Shown in pieces: positions 34,881 to 44,706 of a DNA stretch of 64,000 nucleotides. The translations under genes were made by a program, and so were the position numbers. Source of the DNA: Pelodera strongyloides (taxonomy: Eukaryota; Nematoda; Chromadorea; Rhabditida; Rhabditidae); contig JAANDG010000164.1 of assembly GCA_036852015.1 (NCBI GenBank), forward strand, positions 124,001-188,000. The letters run 5' to 3'. Position 1 is the first letter of the stretch. Each line of letters starts with the position of its first letter. Below the pieces are notes generated by a model. The model had not been told where the DNA came from. It did not search any database and worked only from the letters and a program-made list of their open reading frames with translations.

Positions 34881-34950
34881 AACCCTAACCCTAGCCCTAG
34901 CCCTAACCCAAACCCTAACCCAAACCCTAACCCTAACCCTAACCCTAAAA
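34881..34950 (-). repeat. interstitial CCCTAA array (TTAGGG type)
   Basis: About eleven units of CCCTAA with variants CCCTAG and CCCAAA. The unit is the vertebrate-type telomere repeat, not the nematode TTAGGC found elsewhere in this window. Confidence 0.9.
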
Positions 34951-35314
34951 GGATTTTAGAAAGATTAAAAGAACACGTGATTCACACACAATTACGATTT
35001 TTCTCTGTGGTTTGATTCTCTTTGACAGAAATCACAAATTGCGGAATAATTAATGCGCATTGAAAATGAACAGAAAACGTTGCGGATTTTACTAATTGAG
35101 AACCATTATAGTAGTACTTAGTACGTCTTATTAGCATGACGTTCGTAAACGTCTTATAAAGGGGATACCTTTGCACGAATTTGAAAAATTTCGTTACCTT
35201 CCGTGCCGGAAATCGGAAATGCACAGAATGGCGCAGATATTTGCATATAAGACATTTGCCTGCAGTTTGTCCTGTACACTTTTCAAAACCAGACACCGGT
35301 CGAATAAAAACACT

Positions 35315-35496
35315 GTAAAGCGAAATATCGACCCGTCTTTGAAACGTTATAATTGAAACGACCCGTCTTTGAAACGTTATATTTGAAACGGCTGTAAAAA
35401 TCGCGCAGTATCGCGCAGTCATCTGCATCTGCGTACATCACATGGGAATACAGCGCCCGGAATACTTTTCAACAACCGGGTGTTATACCGCTTTAA
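35315..35496. repeat. MITE related to family B
   Basis: Begins GTAAAGCGAAATATCGACCC and ends CCGGGTGTTATACCGCTTTAA. A 30-base segment near the left end is duplicated in tandem (GACCCGTCTTTGAAACGTTAT twice). Confidence 0.75.
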
Positions 35497-36819
35497 ATTT
35501 GTCAATTTTTCCTCTGGCAGACGGCCAATCTCGAAGGTGACCTTTGTGAAGAAAATGATATTATCCATGGAAATCCATTGGTAATAGACTGCTTCCTTCT
35601 GCCAAAATAAAATATTCTCAAGCATTGCTTGACACGTATACGTATACTTTTGGTGTTTCCAAAAGTATACAAAGAATGCATATTAGCATATTTATTAAAA
35701 TACAGAAAATAATAAGAAAACGGCTCCCCAGTTGTTGATACTTTCCACATATTTCGATCACCCTTCTATATAAAAGCAAAACTAATTGTACGCTAACTAA
35801 TCTTCTTGTTACATAAAGGAGAAGAGTTTATTTGGTCTTTTGTTTGTGCGAACGAAACGAAATCTTTTCATAAAGATTTTCATAAATTTGCATGGTAGCA
35901 TTAGCCGAGTGGAGATCCAAACTCATAATTATATTTCCACAAGCAGAAATGACTTTGTGGACGTGTGAATGTAAGTGGCACATGTTTCACGGAGAGAAAG
36001 AGACGAGAGTTGTCTTTTTTACTTTGTAGCTATTCTTCTTTTTTTTAATGGGGTAACAATCGGCCGAAGGCCGATTCCTCCAGCCTGAGAAGAGCCCCTA
36101 GGACTCTTCGAACGGCTGATAATAATTTCCAACCCCCCAAAAAACCTTTTATACTATAAATGCAAAGAAAAGGCATGTCGTTTCACATTCATCCATCACT
36201 TATAATCCTCCGTATACAAGGAAAACACAACTCAAATGTGTCCGTAGAGCTCCCTTCTTACGCATCTACATGTCATGCCGTCATGCGTCCCTAACAGAGA
36301 CACAACTTTCCGAATTCATCAGGATAATTTCGTTTTTATATTATTCCCAGACAAACGAAGTATATAAAATTCGTATATGCTAATATAAATACTATATATT
36401 CATCGTCAATAGCAACAGAAAACGTCGTATACATGAAACTACGATTGTTCTTTGATTTTTTGCGCATTATGTTTTTGACTTCCAAAAATACTTGTTCAAA
36501 GGATTCAAGGCTCCTATTATATTGTTACTAAAATGGTTCCATATCTGTAGCATCACATCAGCACTATCCAATAATTTCCTAATCGATTAATTCTGTACTA
36601 TTTATCGATTTACAGTGAAATTCTTTCAGTTGAGAGTAACTGATCGAAGGGCACTGAAGTTAAACAATGTCTTCTGAGTCAGGTAATTTGTTAAATAATT
36701 TATAACAAAACAAACTTTTTGTGAAAAGTAAGGCAGGTGACATACGAGGCTGAATACTACAAATTACTTTATTACCTCAAAGATTACAAAAAGAATAAAC
36801 TATATAACTCTTATTTCCC

Positions 36820-39800
36820 TTAGTAAGATCCATTTTCCTGGACCCGTTTCAGAAGAGTCTTGGCCATGATTAAGTGTTGTACTTCAGTTGTCCCTTCATA
36901 AATTTGGAAGATTTTTGCATCTCTCATCAACTTTTCAGCCGGGTACTCAGTGTTGAAACCGTTACCTAAAATGTTAATTAATAATGAAGATAATTATGTT
37001 TATTATAATCAGCTGAGGCAATCAAACGCAAAACATTAATTATCCTAATTAGCCGCGAATTCTCCTAATTAGCCATTTTTCAGAAATATATATTTTATAA
37101 CATTTGTCACAACTAACCTCCAAAGACCTGCACGGCGGAGGTGGCATTTTCATTGGCTGTATTCGCAGCAAAACACTTTGCAATTGAAGCGAAATAAGCG
37201 CTAGGGCGGCCTAAAACATCCATTTGCAAGCTAAACTGTGTCATTCTTAAAGTCCTAATAGACCTAAAATACAAATATTTTCATATATTCACATTCATTC
37301 AAGATCTTTTAATGTATTTGGGAACGATTCACAAACTAATTGTAAGAAACGAGCCAGAAGTCCTACCGATACAGTACCCCAAAGAGTGTTTAATAGAATA
37401 ACCTCACCCTGATCAGCCTCGTATGCACTTTTGTAAGTCATTAGACGGGCCAGTTCCAATTTCATTGCCATATCGGCCAAGAGGAATTGAACTGCCTGAG
37501 AATCACACAGAATACATCTTTACTAATTAGTACACGCTAATACAGTAACAGGGGGCGTGGTCGAGTGGCAAGGCCCTTGCTACTTGCTCACGCCACCGGT
37601 CACTGGTTCGATCCCAGCCCGGAACCCCCTCACCCTACCAAAGGTGTCAAAGTTGGAAGCTGGGTAAAACTGGCGGAGATAAATCGGCTTCCCGAGAAGT
37701 TTGAGCACCAGAAGCTTAACGCTGACCACGCTGTCTTGCTCTGCAAGACCCCCTGCACGGTTTCTGCGGATTTTGGTTGATATAACGGGCTGCTCTTTAT
37801 CTTTACTTATCTAAAATACAGTTTCGAACCCCGCATTCTGCGTGCCTACCAATTTCTGTTTTCAAATAGTCCGAGCAGGTAAGTACTGCGTACGAAAGGC
37901 TATGGTGCTTTGCTATTGTAATCAGGAACTTCTCAGACCTTTCTTAGAGCAGATGCAGTTTGAGTATACAAAGTCTCCAAGTAATACCTGATGGTTTGCA
38001 ATCTCGGTTCCAAAAGTCTTTCTCTCCAATGCATATTTTGCTGCTTCATCCAGTGCTCGGTGAGCTACTCCACAAGCCATAGCAGCCACCATTGAACGAG
38101 TGCGATTGAAGGTTTCCATCGCAACCTAATGGAGAATTTGTAGAATTTGGTGATGGGTCTTGTACCTTGGTACAGCACCAATGTAGAGACTGGGACCGAA
38201 CCAGCATCTCTTTCCTAACAGTCCTCACCACTATCCACTGCACCAACACGTACCTTGAATCCGCCTCCGTGTTCTCCGACAACCTGATTCGCCGGAATAC
38301 GAACGTCCTCGAAAGTGATTCCGCGAGTGTCGCAGCAACGTTGTCCCATGTTGATTTCCTTCCTACCGACAGCAATTCCTGAAAAATACAGTGAACTTAA
38401 GAGAATAGACTAGTGCTTGGATATAGCCGTAACAGGACCAAAGTCCTAATAAATGAAATAAATAAACAGATACCGGGAGTATCACGATCCACTGCGAACG
38501 CAGTATAGCCCTTCTCACCCTCAGCGCGTGTGAGAACAAAGAACCTAAAGGGAAAGTTATTTATTTGGCAGAACTAATTAACTCTCTTACAATGATTACA
38601 ATCTTCTATAAATTATCATCAGAGATGTATAGTTTTGGGCGGAGAGCTTCTCTGATTTAACAGTCGCCTACTAAGATGAGCTAGTATCAATCGTACATGG
38701 AGGATGTTAGATAAATAGGCGCACGCAAAGTGAAACTCGTCGCCATCGCCGCGCACAAAAACAGGTTACGCCACAGGGGCGCGGCGCACCATGGCGGGGG
38801 TGCCAGGTGTGCGCTGACACCATAAGTCGCACCACTGGCGCACTTGTTGCGCACCTGGTGCGCCTTCTCTAAATTATGCGCAGCAGATGCGTCAAGTGAA
38901 ATAGAACACATGTGTCGCACCTGTGGCGCTCGCGCACCAGCGGCGGCCCCTTTATTTTGTGCGCGGCGATGACGCGGGTTTTCACCTGTAAACCCCGATG
39001 AAGCCTTTTTATTTCTGCCCTCACCAACTAGCGTGTCCCGAGTTTGAGATCCACATCTTATTTCCATTCACGATATATTCATCGCCTTTCTTCACAGAAG
39101 TTGACTTGATTCCGCTCACATCGGAACCGGCAGCCGGTTCAGTCACGGCGTATGACTAAAGGATTATGCGAGTTTTATTCTTGAATCTTGAATCTCCATG
39201 TTTTTGGTCTACACTTGTAGTAATCATGTGTAGAATCTTGCGGGAACATTTCCTTTGTAAGGACGCGTTCGGGATTGATTTTCCCAAAGGAAACTATGCA
39301 AAGTCATCGTTCGGGATGGACATTTTGGAAACGTTCTAATGCTTGGAGAAAACAAAAAATACAATATGAATTAGCATGGAAAAGAACAAATTAGCATGGT
39401 TTGCGATGAAATTGCATAGTTTCCTTTCGGAAAATCAGTCCCGAACGCGCCCTTTCCCTTTCATGTTTATAAAAAAAACTGAAACAAACCGCGACGAGTG
39501 GTTGTTCTGTCATTCTTGTCAGGAACTTCTTCTTGACAAATTCACTTCCGTACATGATGAGCGGAGTTTCTGCCAGTTCATTCACCATCATTGCAGTCGC
39601 AATTCCAGAACATCCGAAGGCAAAAGCCTCGGAGATGAGGGTACACGGGAAGATGCCCAGACCAAGGCCGCCTCAAAAGAACACATCATGAGAGTATGGG
39701 AATTTTACTTCGTCACGATACAGCATTTATGTTACGGTTTCGCGCACTTTCGCATGCGAAAGTATCATCCATGTAGTCCATGTTATCGCAGTTTCGCATA

Positions 39801-40778
39801 GTAGAATTTTACCTGCAGTAGGAAAGTTACATACACCTCCAGCGTTTTTTTGCATACACCTAATGTAATACTGCTCGAAAATGGAAAAGTGAACTTGGCG
39901 CGCGAAAGTGTAACATAACTACTCTACGACAATAGCATGATTCGTTGCTCCGTGTCCGTATGTGTTTCCTAATCTTAACTTAATCGAATATGTCCGATAG
40001 TCTGTTCATTGTGGAACCGCATAGAATCTGTGCAAATGTCCATAAACATGGCTATCAATTCAAGCTAATATTACGTCATTTATTTATCGGAAGCGGAATC
40101 AGACAGGTGTGGAAGCAGACTTGAGACTTCTTTCTTTGCCGATTACGCGATTTGTGAGCGAAGTTTATTTTGCCAACGAGATACATTCTAATTCAAATCC
40201 GACCTACCGTACTCCTGTGGAATTGTCGGATTCACCAATCCCAGTTCGTGAGCCTTCTTAATCACTGGCCAGGGATATTCTCCAGTCTTGTCATATTCAG
40301 CCGCGACCGGCAAGATTTCATCGCGTGCGAATTGCCGCGCGGTGTCGCGCAATTGCTTGTGCTCATCGGTCAGATCTGAACTAATAAGCTGAAATACATA
40401 CAATGAACATTGGAAATCAAATCCTCAATTTTAGTCCTGGAGCTAGCAGCCCCCAGTGTAATGGAAACTTCGCCGATGTGCGGCTAACAACTGGCCCACA
40501 AAGAGTGGGCCGACTATATCTCGCCCACCTCCCTCCCATAATGCACTCGGTATTGTTCTGCGCCGCGCACCGGTCAAAGTTTACTTATTTACCATGGACA
40601 ACTTCACCAAGGACCCCTACCTATATCCCAGGTCCCAGGGTAAATGATAGTGCTAAGTTAATTTAAAAAAAGGTTGGGGAGAGTATTCAGCCTTACCAAA
40701 TGACATATAACGGAATGAGTTCCCGTTCACCTTTCTGGGCACAAACCGTCGAAGTGTTTGGACATGACGAGACAACAT
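36820..40778 (-). CDS. medium-chain acyl-CoA dehydrogenase, mitochondrial
   Basis: FAD-dependent first step of mitochondrial beta-oxidation of medium-chain acyl-CoA, passing electrons to ETF. Exons, 5' to 3': 40731-40778, 40208-40388, 39490-39671, 39025-39155, 38474-38544, 38254-38378, 37988-38125, 37408-37495, 37118-37210, 36820-36965; 400 residues, close to the usual family length of about 420. Exon 1 ([13 protein letters not shown]) is an Arg-rich, acid-free presequence fit for mitochondrial import; ATG follows an acceptor CTTTCAG directly. Family signatures are intact: [43 protein letters not shown], and the catalytic base in QIYEGTTE (Glu about 376). No frameshift is seen. Exon 3 uses a TTTTGAG acceptor. 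In C. elegans this corresponds to the acdh-7/8/10 group; I cannot say which member. Introns 3, 4 and 7 carry repeats. Confidence 0.96.
37551..37812 (+). repeat. tRNA-derived SINE
   Basis: The head (37551-37630) has an A box TGGTCGAGTGGC and a B box GGTTCGATCCC, with a pairing T stem (CTGG/CCAG) and G-rich/C-rich ends, like a serine-type tRNA. It has no clean full cloverleaf and continues into about 180 bases of unrelated tail (GGCGGAGATAAATCGGC, CTTGCTCTGCAAGACCCCC, TTATCTTTACTTATC). The same tail is found alone at 11380-11460, and a short piece (GTTGATATAACGGG) recurs near 45937. It sits in antisense orientation in an intron of the dehydrogenase gene. Confidence 0.75.
38702..39000. repeat. 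GC-rich inverted-repeat element
   Basis: Left end AAAGTGAAACTCGTCGCC...CGCCGCGCAC, right end GTGCGCGGCGATGACGCGG...TTTTCACCT in inverse; the interior is rich in GGCGCACC/GGTGCGCC motifs. It lies in dehydrogenase intron 4, far more GC-rich than its surroundings. Confidence 0.65.
39261..39453. repeat. inverted-repeat element family F (copy 1)
   Basis: Ends GACGCGTTCGGGATTGATTT and its near-inverse (AAATCAGTCCCGAACGCG). Internally GTTCGGGATGGAC and CTTGGAGAAAACAAAAAA. In dehydrogenase intron 3; copy 2 is at 58224-58479. Confidence 0.8.
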
Positions 40779-41846
40779 CTGAAAGTGGATTAAAAGTATC
40801 AAATCATGTTTAATTTAAAACATAAACTATATAAAGTAATCACATAAATCATAAAAGTAATGAAGCCGTCTAAAATTCTACGACTACTAAATGACAAGTT
40901 AGCATATCGTTGTGCGACTTTCATGCTAATTTTGTGCACTAATCTAATTCAACTCCTTCGAAGCAATTATTATCCGTTTCAGAATATTTATAAAAAGTTT
41001 ATTCGCAATTTTTTATTGCTAAAATCAATTCATCAATCACGAATCACGTTTGCCAAAAAAAGGAATGAGCGCAGAGAAAAAAAAATCACATTTCCCGGCA
41101 CTCATTTTGTGATATAAAGCTCTAGTATGTTTTGTATAAACAGACAGATGTGCGCTTTGTTTCGCCAAAAGGGAACGCAGTTAGAGAATTTGAACATATC
41201 AAATATCAATTTTCCAATTCTAGAAACCTCGCCAAATGCTGAATCCCGTCCAAGAACCATCTCACGATCAGCTATTTTCTCATTTGGACAGAGAAGAACA
41301 CCACTTAGGAATTCACCCAGTGCACATAGTTTAGGTTGGTTAACTATCCATGGACAGCTCTAGATGAAGAGTAGGGCATTACGGTAATTAAGTAAGTAAA
41401 AAAAAAATCAAAATGCTACTATGCAGGAATAGAGAAAAATATACGCGCGGCTATGTAGATACCCACAACACTTTCTCAGACGTATGACGTCTATGCCTGT
41501 TTTTCTTGTCCATCTCATACTGTCAAGATGCATTTATGGATAAGAATCAAAGGGGAACTCACGTGTGACACTCGCTTCAGTTAAAGCGAAATATCGGCCG
41601 GATTTGAAACTTATCGAGTGCACCTGCATTCTTATGCAGCATGTGCAAATAAGAATGAATAAGAGTAAAAAATCGCGCTAAATTCGAGCAACTTAGCATA
41701 AATACGAAAGAATTCAGAGGTCCACGATGCGTTTCAAAAACCGATTTCGATTTAAACCCATTTTGAATCTTCCTGCCAAGGTTTATTTAGTAGTAACTCT
41801 TCTTCTTTTAAAGAAATGAGGCGCAAACTAACCTTACAATTAGACG
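40779..41846. other. divergent intergenic region between the dehydrogenase and the 127-aa gene
   Basis: About 1.07 kb separates the two start codons, so promoters for both genes are expected here, but no core element can be assigned by eye. It holds a MITE at 41581-41755; the rest is AT-rich unique sequence. Confidence 0.4.
41581..41755. repeat. MITE family B
   Basis: TTAAAGCGAAATATCGGCC at the left and CCGATTTCGATTTAA at the right; the right end is slightly shortened. It lies about 90 bases before the start codon of the 127-aa gene, so it may be part of that promoter. Confidence 0.85.
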
Positions 41847-42379
41847 ATGGCTCACAGACGTGTTTCAGGTTTATCAAATAAAAGAACCGATGTCCGGAGA
41901 TCAACTTCCCAGCCCAGGGGATTTTCGCCCACCACAGCCACCCGATTAGACGTTTTGGAGAGAATTGAAGGAGACCTGGACAAACGGTGGGCACTTTCCT
42001 ATCGGCTAAATATGTTATTTTATTCTATTCTATTGACACAGAAATTCCCATTTTCGTCCAGTCTACGAACCAGGCTCGCGCCACATTTGCGCGCCCGATT
42101 CTCGCCGCGCACCACTCGAGTCCGAGTTTCACCAGTGAATGCCTTCCAGGAGTACTGTACATTGCAGTGGCACTTAGTCCCAACAAACATTCTTCAGCTA
42201 AAATTCAGCTATTCAGACAAGAGTTCTGGACGGCAAAATACAATCTAACTCCCCATAAAGAGACATACAAATCGGATTTCGACCAACAAGAATTTGACAA
42301 ATTTGTGGATTGGATATTCAATGGGTGGGATCATTTTAATAATAGTGCAGTCAAAACATGTGAATTGTTACTTCACTAA
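41847..42379 (+). CDS. small two-exon gene, unknown function
   Basis: Exons 41847-41986 and 42136-42379; 127 residues. The ATG stands three bases after an acceptor-like TTACAATTAG, so trans-splicing is plausible. Exon 1 ends in phase 2 at a GTGGGC donor; the acceptor TTTCACCAG restores frame (DLDKR joined to ECLPGVLY). The N-terminal 35 residues are basic and Ser/Thr-rich (KRTDVRRSTSQPRG), probably disordered. The C-terminal two thirds look like a helical domain with aromatic positions (KIQLFRQEFWTAKYNL, FVDWIFNGWDHFN). I do not recognise a family. The 149-base intron consists largely of a GC-rich repeat (CGCGCC, CCGCGCACC), so an alternative first exon boundary is possible. Confidence 0.65.
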
Positions 42380-42454
42380 GTGAAAAAAAAGACAAACATT
42401 CACGTAAGCAAACTATCATTGCGTGCCAGTCTCCAGTGTATTTTACATCTCACA

Positions 42455-42912
42455 TTAAAGGGAGGGGCCCATGAGAATAAAGTTTTCCTCAATTTACTTG
42501 CACAGAATGTCCGGAATTTCAGAAATATTACTGTGAAAACCGCATTGTTTGAAGCCTGGAACTCACAGAGTTATTCTCCGGCAAACAGTTCGGCCAGGTA
42601 CCGTTGTCAGGATCAATTTTCGCGCTTTTAGGGCATTCCTGTGTTGGAAACGTCTCTTTATAATTGTAGTAATGATCTATATTCGTTTGAACATTATTAC
42701 GTTGAAAAGGAATGCAAGTGCACGGATATAAACCGTAAAAACTAATTTTTGTGTTGCTGACTACGGTACCTGGTCGAACTGTTTAGCATAGAATATCTCT
42801 GCGAGTTCTAGATGCAAATTTATGCGGCTTTCACAGTAATATTTCTGAGATACCGGACATTGTGCGTAAGTAAATTGAAGAAATACTTTTTCTCGTGGGC
42901 CTCTCCCTTTAA
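42455..42912. repeat. long palindromic element I, TTAA-flanked
   Basis: Begins TTAAAGGGAGGGGCCCATGAG and ends CGTGGGCCTCTCCCTTTAA. Arms of more than 150 bases match inverted (AATTTACTTGCACAGAATGTC, CACAGTAATATTTCTGA, CGAACTGTTT). No coding capacity. Confidence 0.8.
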
Positions 42913-42975
42913 ATACTCAAAAAGTGGGATAGCGTACGTGTACGGTTACTCATAATTATAAATGTAGGTGTTCCC

Positions 42976-43146
42976 TTAAAGCGAAATGCTAACCCCTTTG
43001 GAAAATTTGCATATGATAAGCAAATCCTATGTATCCTATGCTAATGTTGTACGATTGTCCACGGCAATCGTACAAAATTAGCATAGGATACATAGAATTT
43101 GCTTATCATATGCAAATTTTCCAACGAGGCTAGCATTTCGCTTTAA
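42976..43146. repeat. MITE family C, near-perfect hairpin
   Basis: Third copy of the 171-bp palindrome, TTAA at both ends, separated from element I by about 60 bases. Confidence 0.9.
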
Positions 43147-44545
43147 TACCTTCTTATTTTCCATGATCAATACGGGCGCGGCGCTAAAAAAGATGAGCCA
43201 GCACAGGGAGACGGGTGCTTCAACTGGAATGTACACTAGTCGCGCGCTCCTAGCGCGGCGGACTGGCTTTTTTCTGCGTGCCGGCAGCAGCAAAGTTAGC
43301 GTTGAAGGTCCATTGCCGAAGTATCCATAATGCATCATCAATCAATGTTTAGAATCGAGGGCTCGATGTCAACAAGCACGGATATCATCAAATTCATTCT
43401 CTTCAAAAACACAAAATGAACAAATTGCGATCCTGTAAACATGCAGTGCCAATACCCATTCAACTCATATTCCTTCGGTTTTGTATACTGTCTGTTCTTT
43501 ATTACATATAAAGTGTGTGTTATATTGACTGTACCTTACACGTCATCTTGAGTACGAAAAAAAAAACATATGAAAAAAAAGTTTACTACATCATGATTAT
43601 TAAATAACAAACAATGAAGTGAGATACAGTAATATGAGATGGTAGCGAGAAGTTATGAGCAATTGAGAAAATGAGCTTGAGACCAAATACAATAGAAAAA
43701 AGAGCAAAAGTGCAGTAAGTAAAGATACGGTATCTCGAGTAAGTAAAGATACGGTATGCTGAATATTTATAACAGATAATAATAAAAATGACCAACGATT
43801 GAAGCTGACAAAACATCGTTTAGGCAACACGCGTCCAACACGGTTTCCTACAAGCCGCTCATAACTTGCACGCGCGACCACGTCGCGATATGAGTTGGTA
43901 TTTTAATTGAACTTGTCCATCTCGGAATTGTCTCGGTCTCCGAATTTCCAATTTCCATGCTATTTCTTTACTACACGACTATTCCGAGATGGAAAAGTTC
44001 AGTTAAAATACCGACTATGCTTTTGGTTCGCTGTTTCCAATCTGCTTGCATAGTATAGTACCTAACAGCATAATAGTTTCACTGTTGCCGCCTCACATCT
44101 TTTCTTTAATATAAAGTATCTAAGGAGAACTACCAAATGAGTGTAAAAAAAATTTTGTTAGAGGAAACAACAAGCAATATTGGAACTATGCCAAAGTAAA
44201 TTCTAAAGAAACAAATATTCTATGTACACAAATTCTACACAGAAATTCGTTAGTGAGGAACTCATGATCAAATAACGAAGAAGAAAATAACAGCGTTATC
44301 AACAATGCATCAATAAAACAACACAAATAACTAGCCTGCACTTAAGCTTATTAATACTAAAAACAACTATCTATGCTAATACATATATTAATATCGAAAA
44401 GTAACAAAAAGTACAGAAGCAAATCAACACGACTATGGCAAGAAAAACTAAACAATGAAGGGACTCAAAAGTTGAAACATCTACTCTACCGCGTACAGTA
44501 TGCTCGAAACAATGACAATCCAACAAGAAACACTTAAGAAACACC

Positions 44546-44706
44546 CCACCCACACTAACTACTGTAGTCTTGCACCCCACCCACACTAATTACTGTAGTC
44601 TTAAGAAAAACCCCACCCACACTAACTACTGTAGTCTTGCACCCCACCCACACTAATTACTGTAGTCTTAAGAAACACCCCACCCACAACAACTACTGTA
44701 GTCTTC
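44546..44706. repeat. tandem repeat spanning a stop codon and 3' UTR
   Basis: Five units of about 34 bases, core CACCCCACCCACACTAACTACTGTAGTCTT split as CACCCCACCCACACTAA and CTACTGTAGTCTT, with two alternating spacers (AAGAAA and TGC). The first minus-strand unit contains the TAG stop of the Pro/Gln-rich gene. Confidence 0.85.

Larger units (their letters stand above)
31513..36819. other. intergenic, no gene recognised
   Basis: AT-rich stretch holding MITE copies (33010-33191, 35315-35496), a TTAGGG-type array (34881-34950) and a GC-rich patch near 32480-32630. Open frames at 34246-34637 and 34982-35428 on the minus strand have no recognisable domain and no convincing splice context. The distal part is the 3' flank of the dehydrogenase gene. 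Confidence 0.4.
42380..44692. other. intergenic, repeats only
   Basis: Holds two MITE-like palindromes (42455-42912 and 42976-43146), a GC-rich patch near 43173-43280 and a fragment of the GAGATGG element near 43915-44000. Otherwise AT-rich with no supported exon. The region just left of 44693 is the 3' flank of the Pro/Gln-rich gene. Confidence 0.45.

Noticed and set aside
34982..35428. 148-codon minus-strand open frame
   Set aside because: It runs into a family B MITE and shows no domain or splice structure.
37551..37630. Functional tRNA gene
   Set aside because: A and B boxes are present, but I could not fit a complete cloverleaf and the sequence continues into a repetitive tail, which fits a SINE better.
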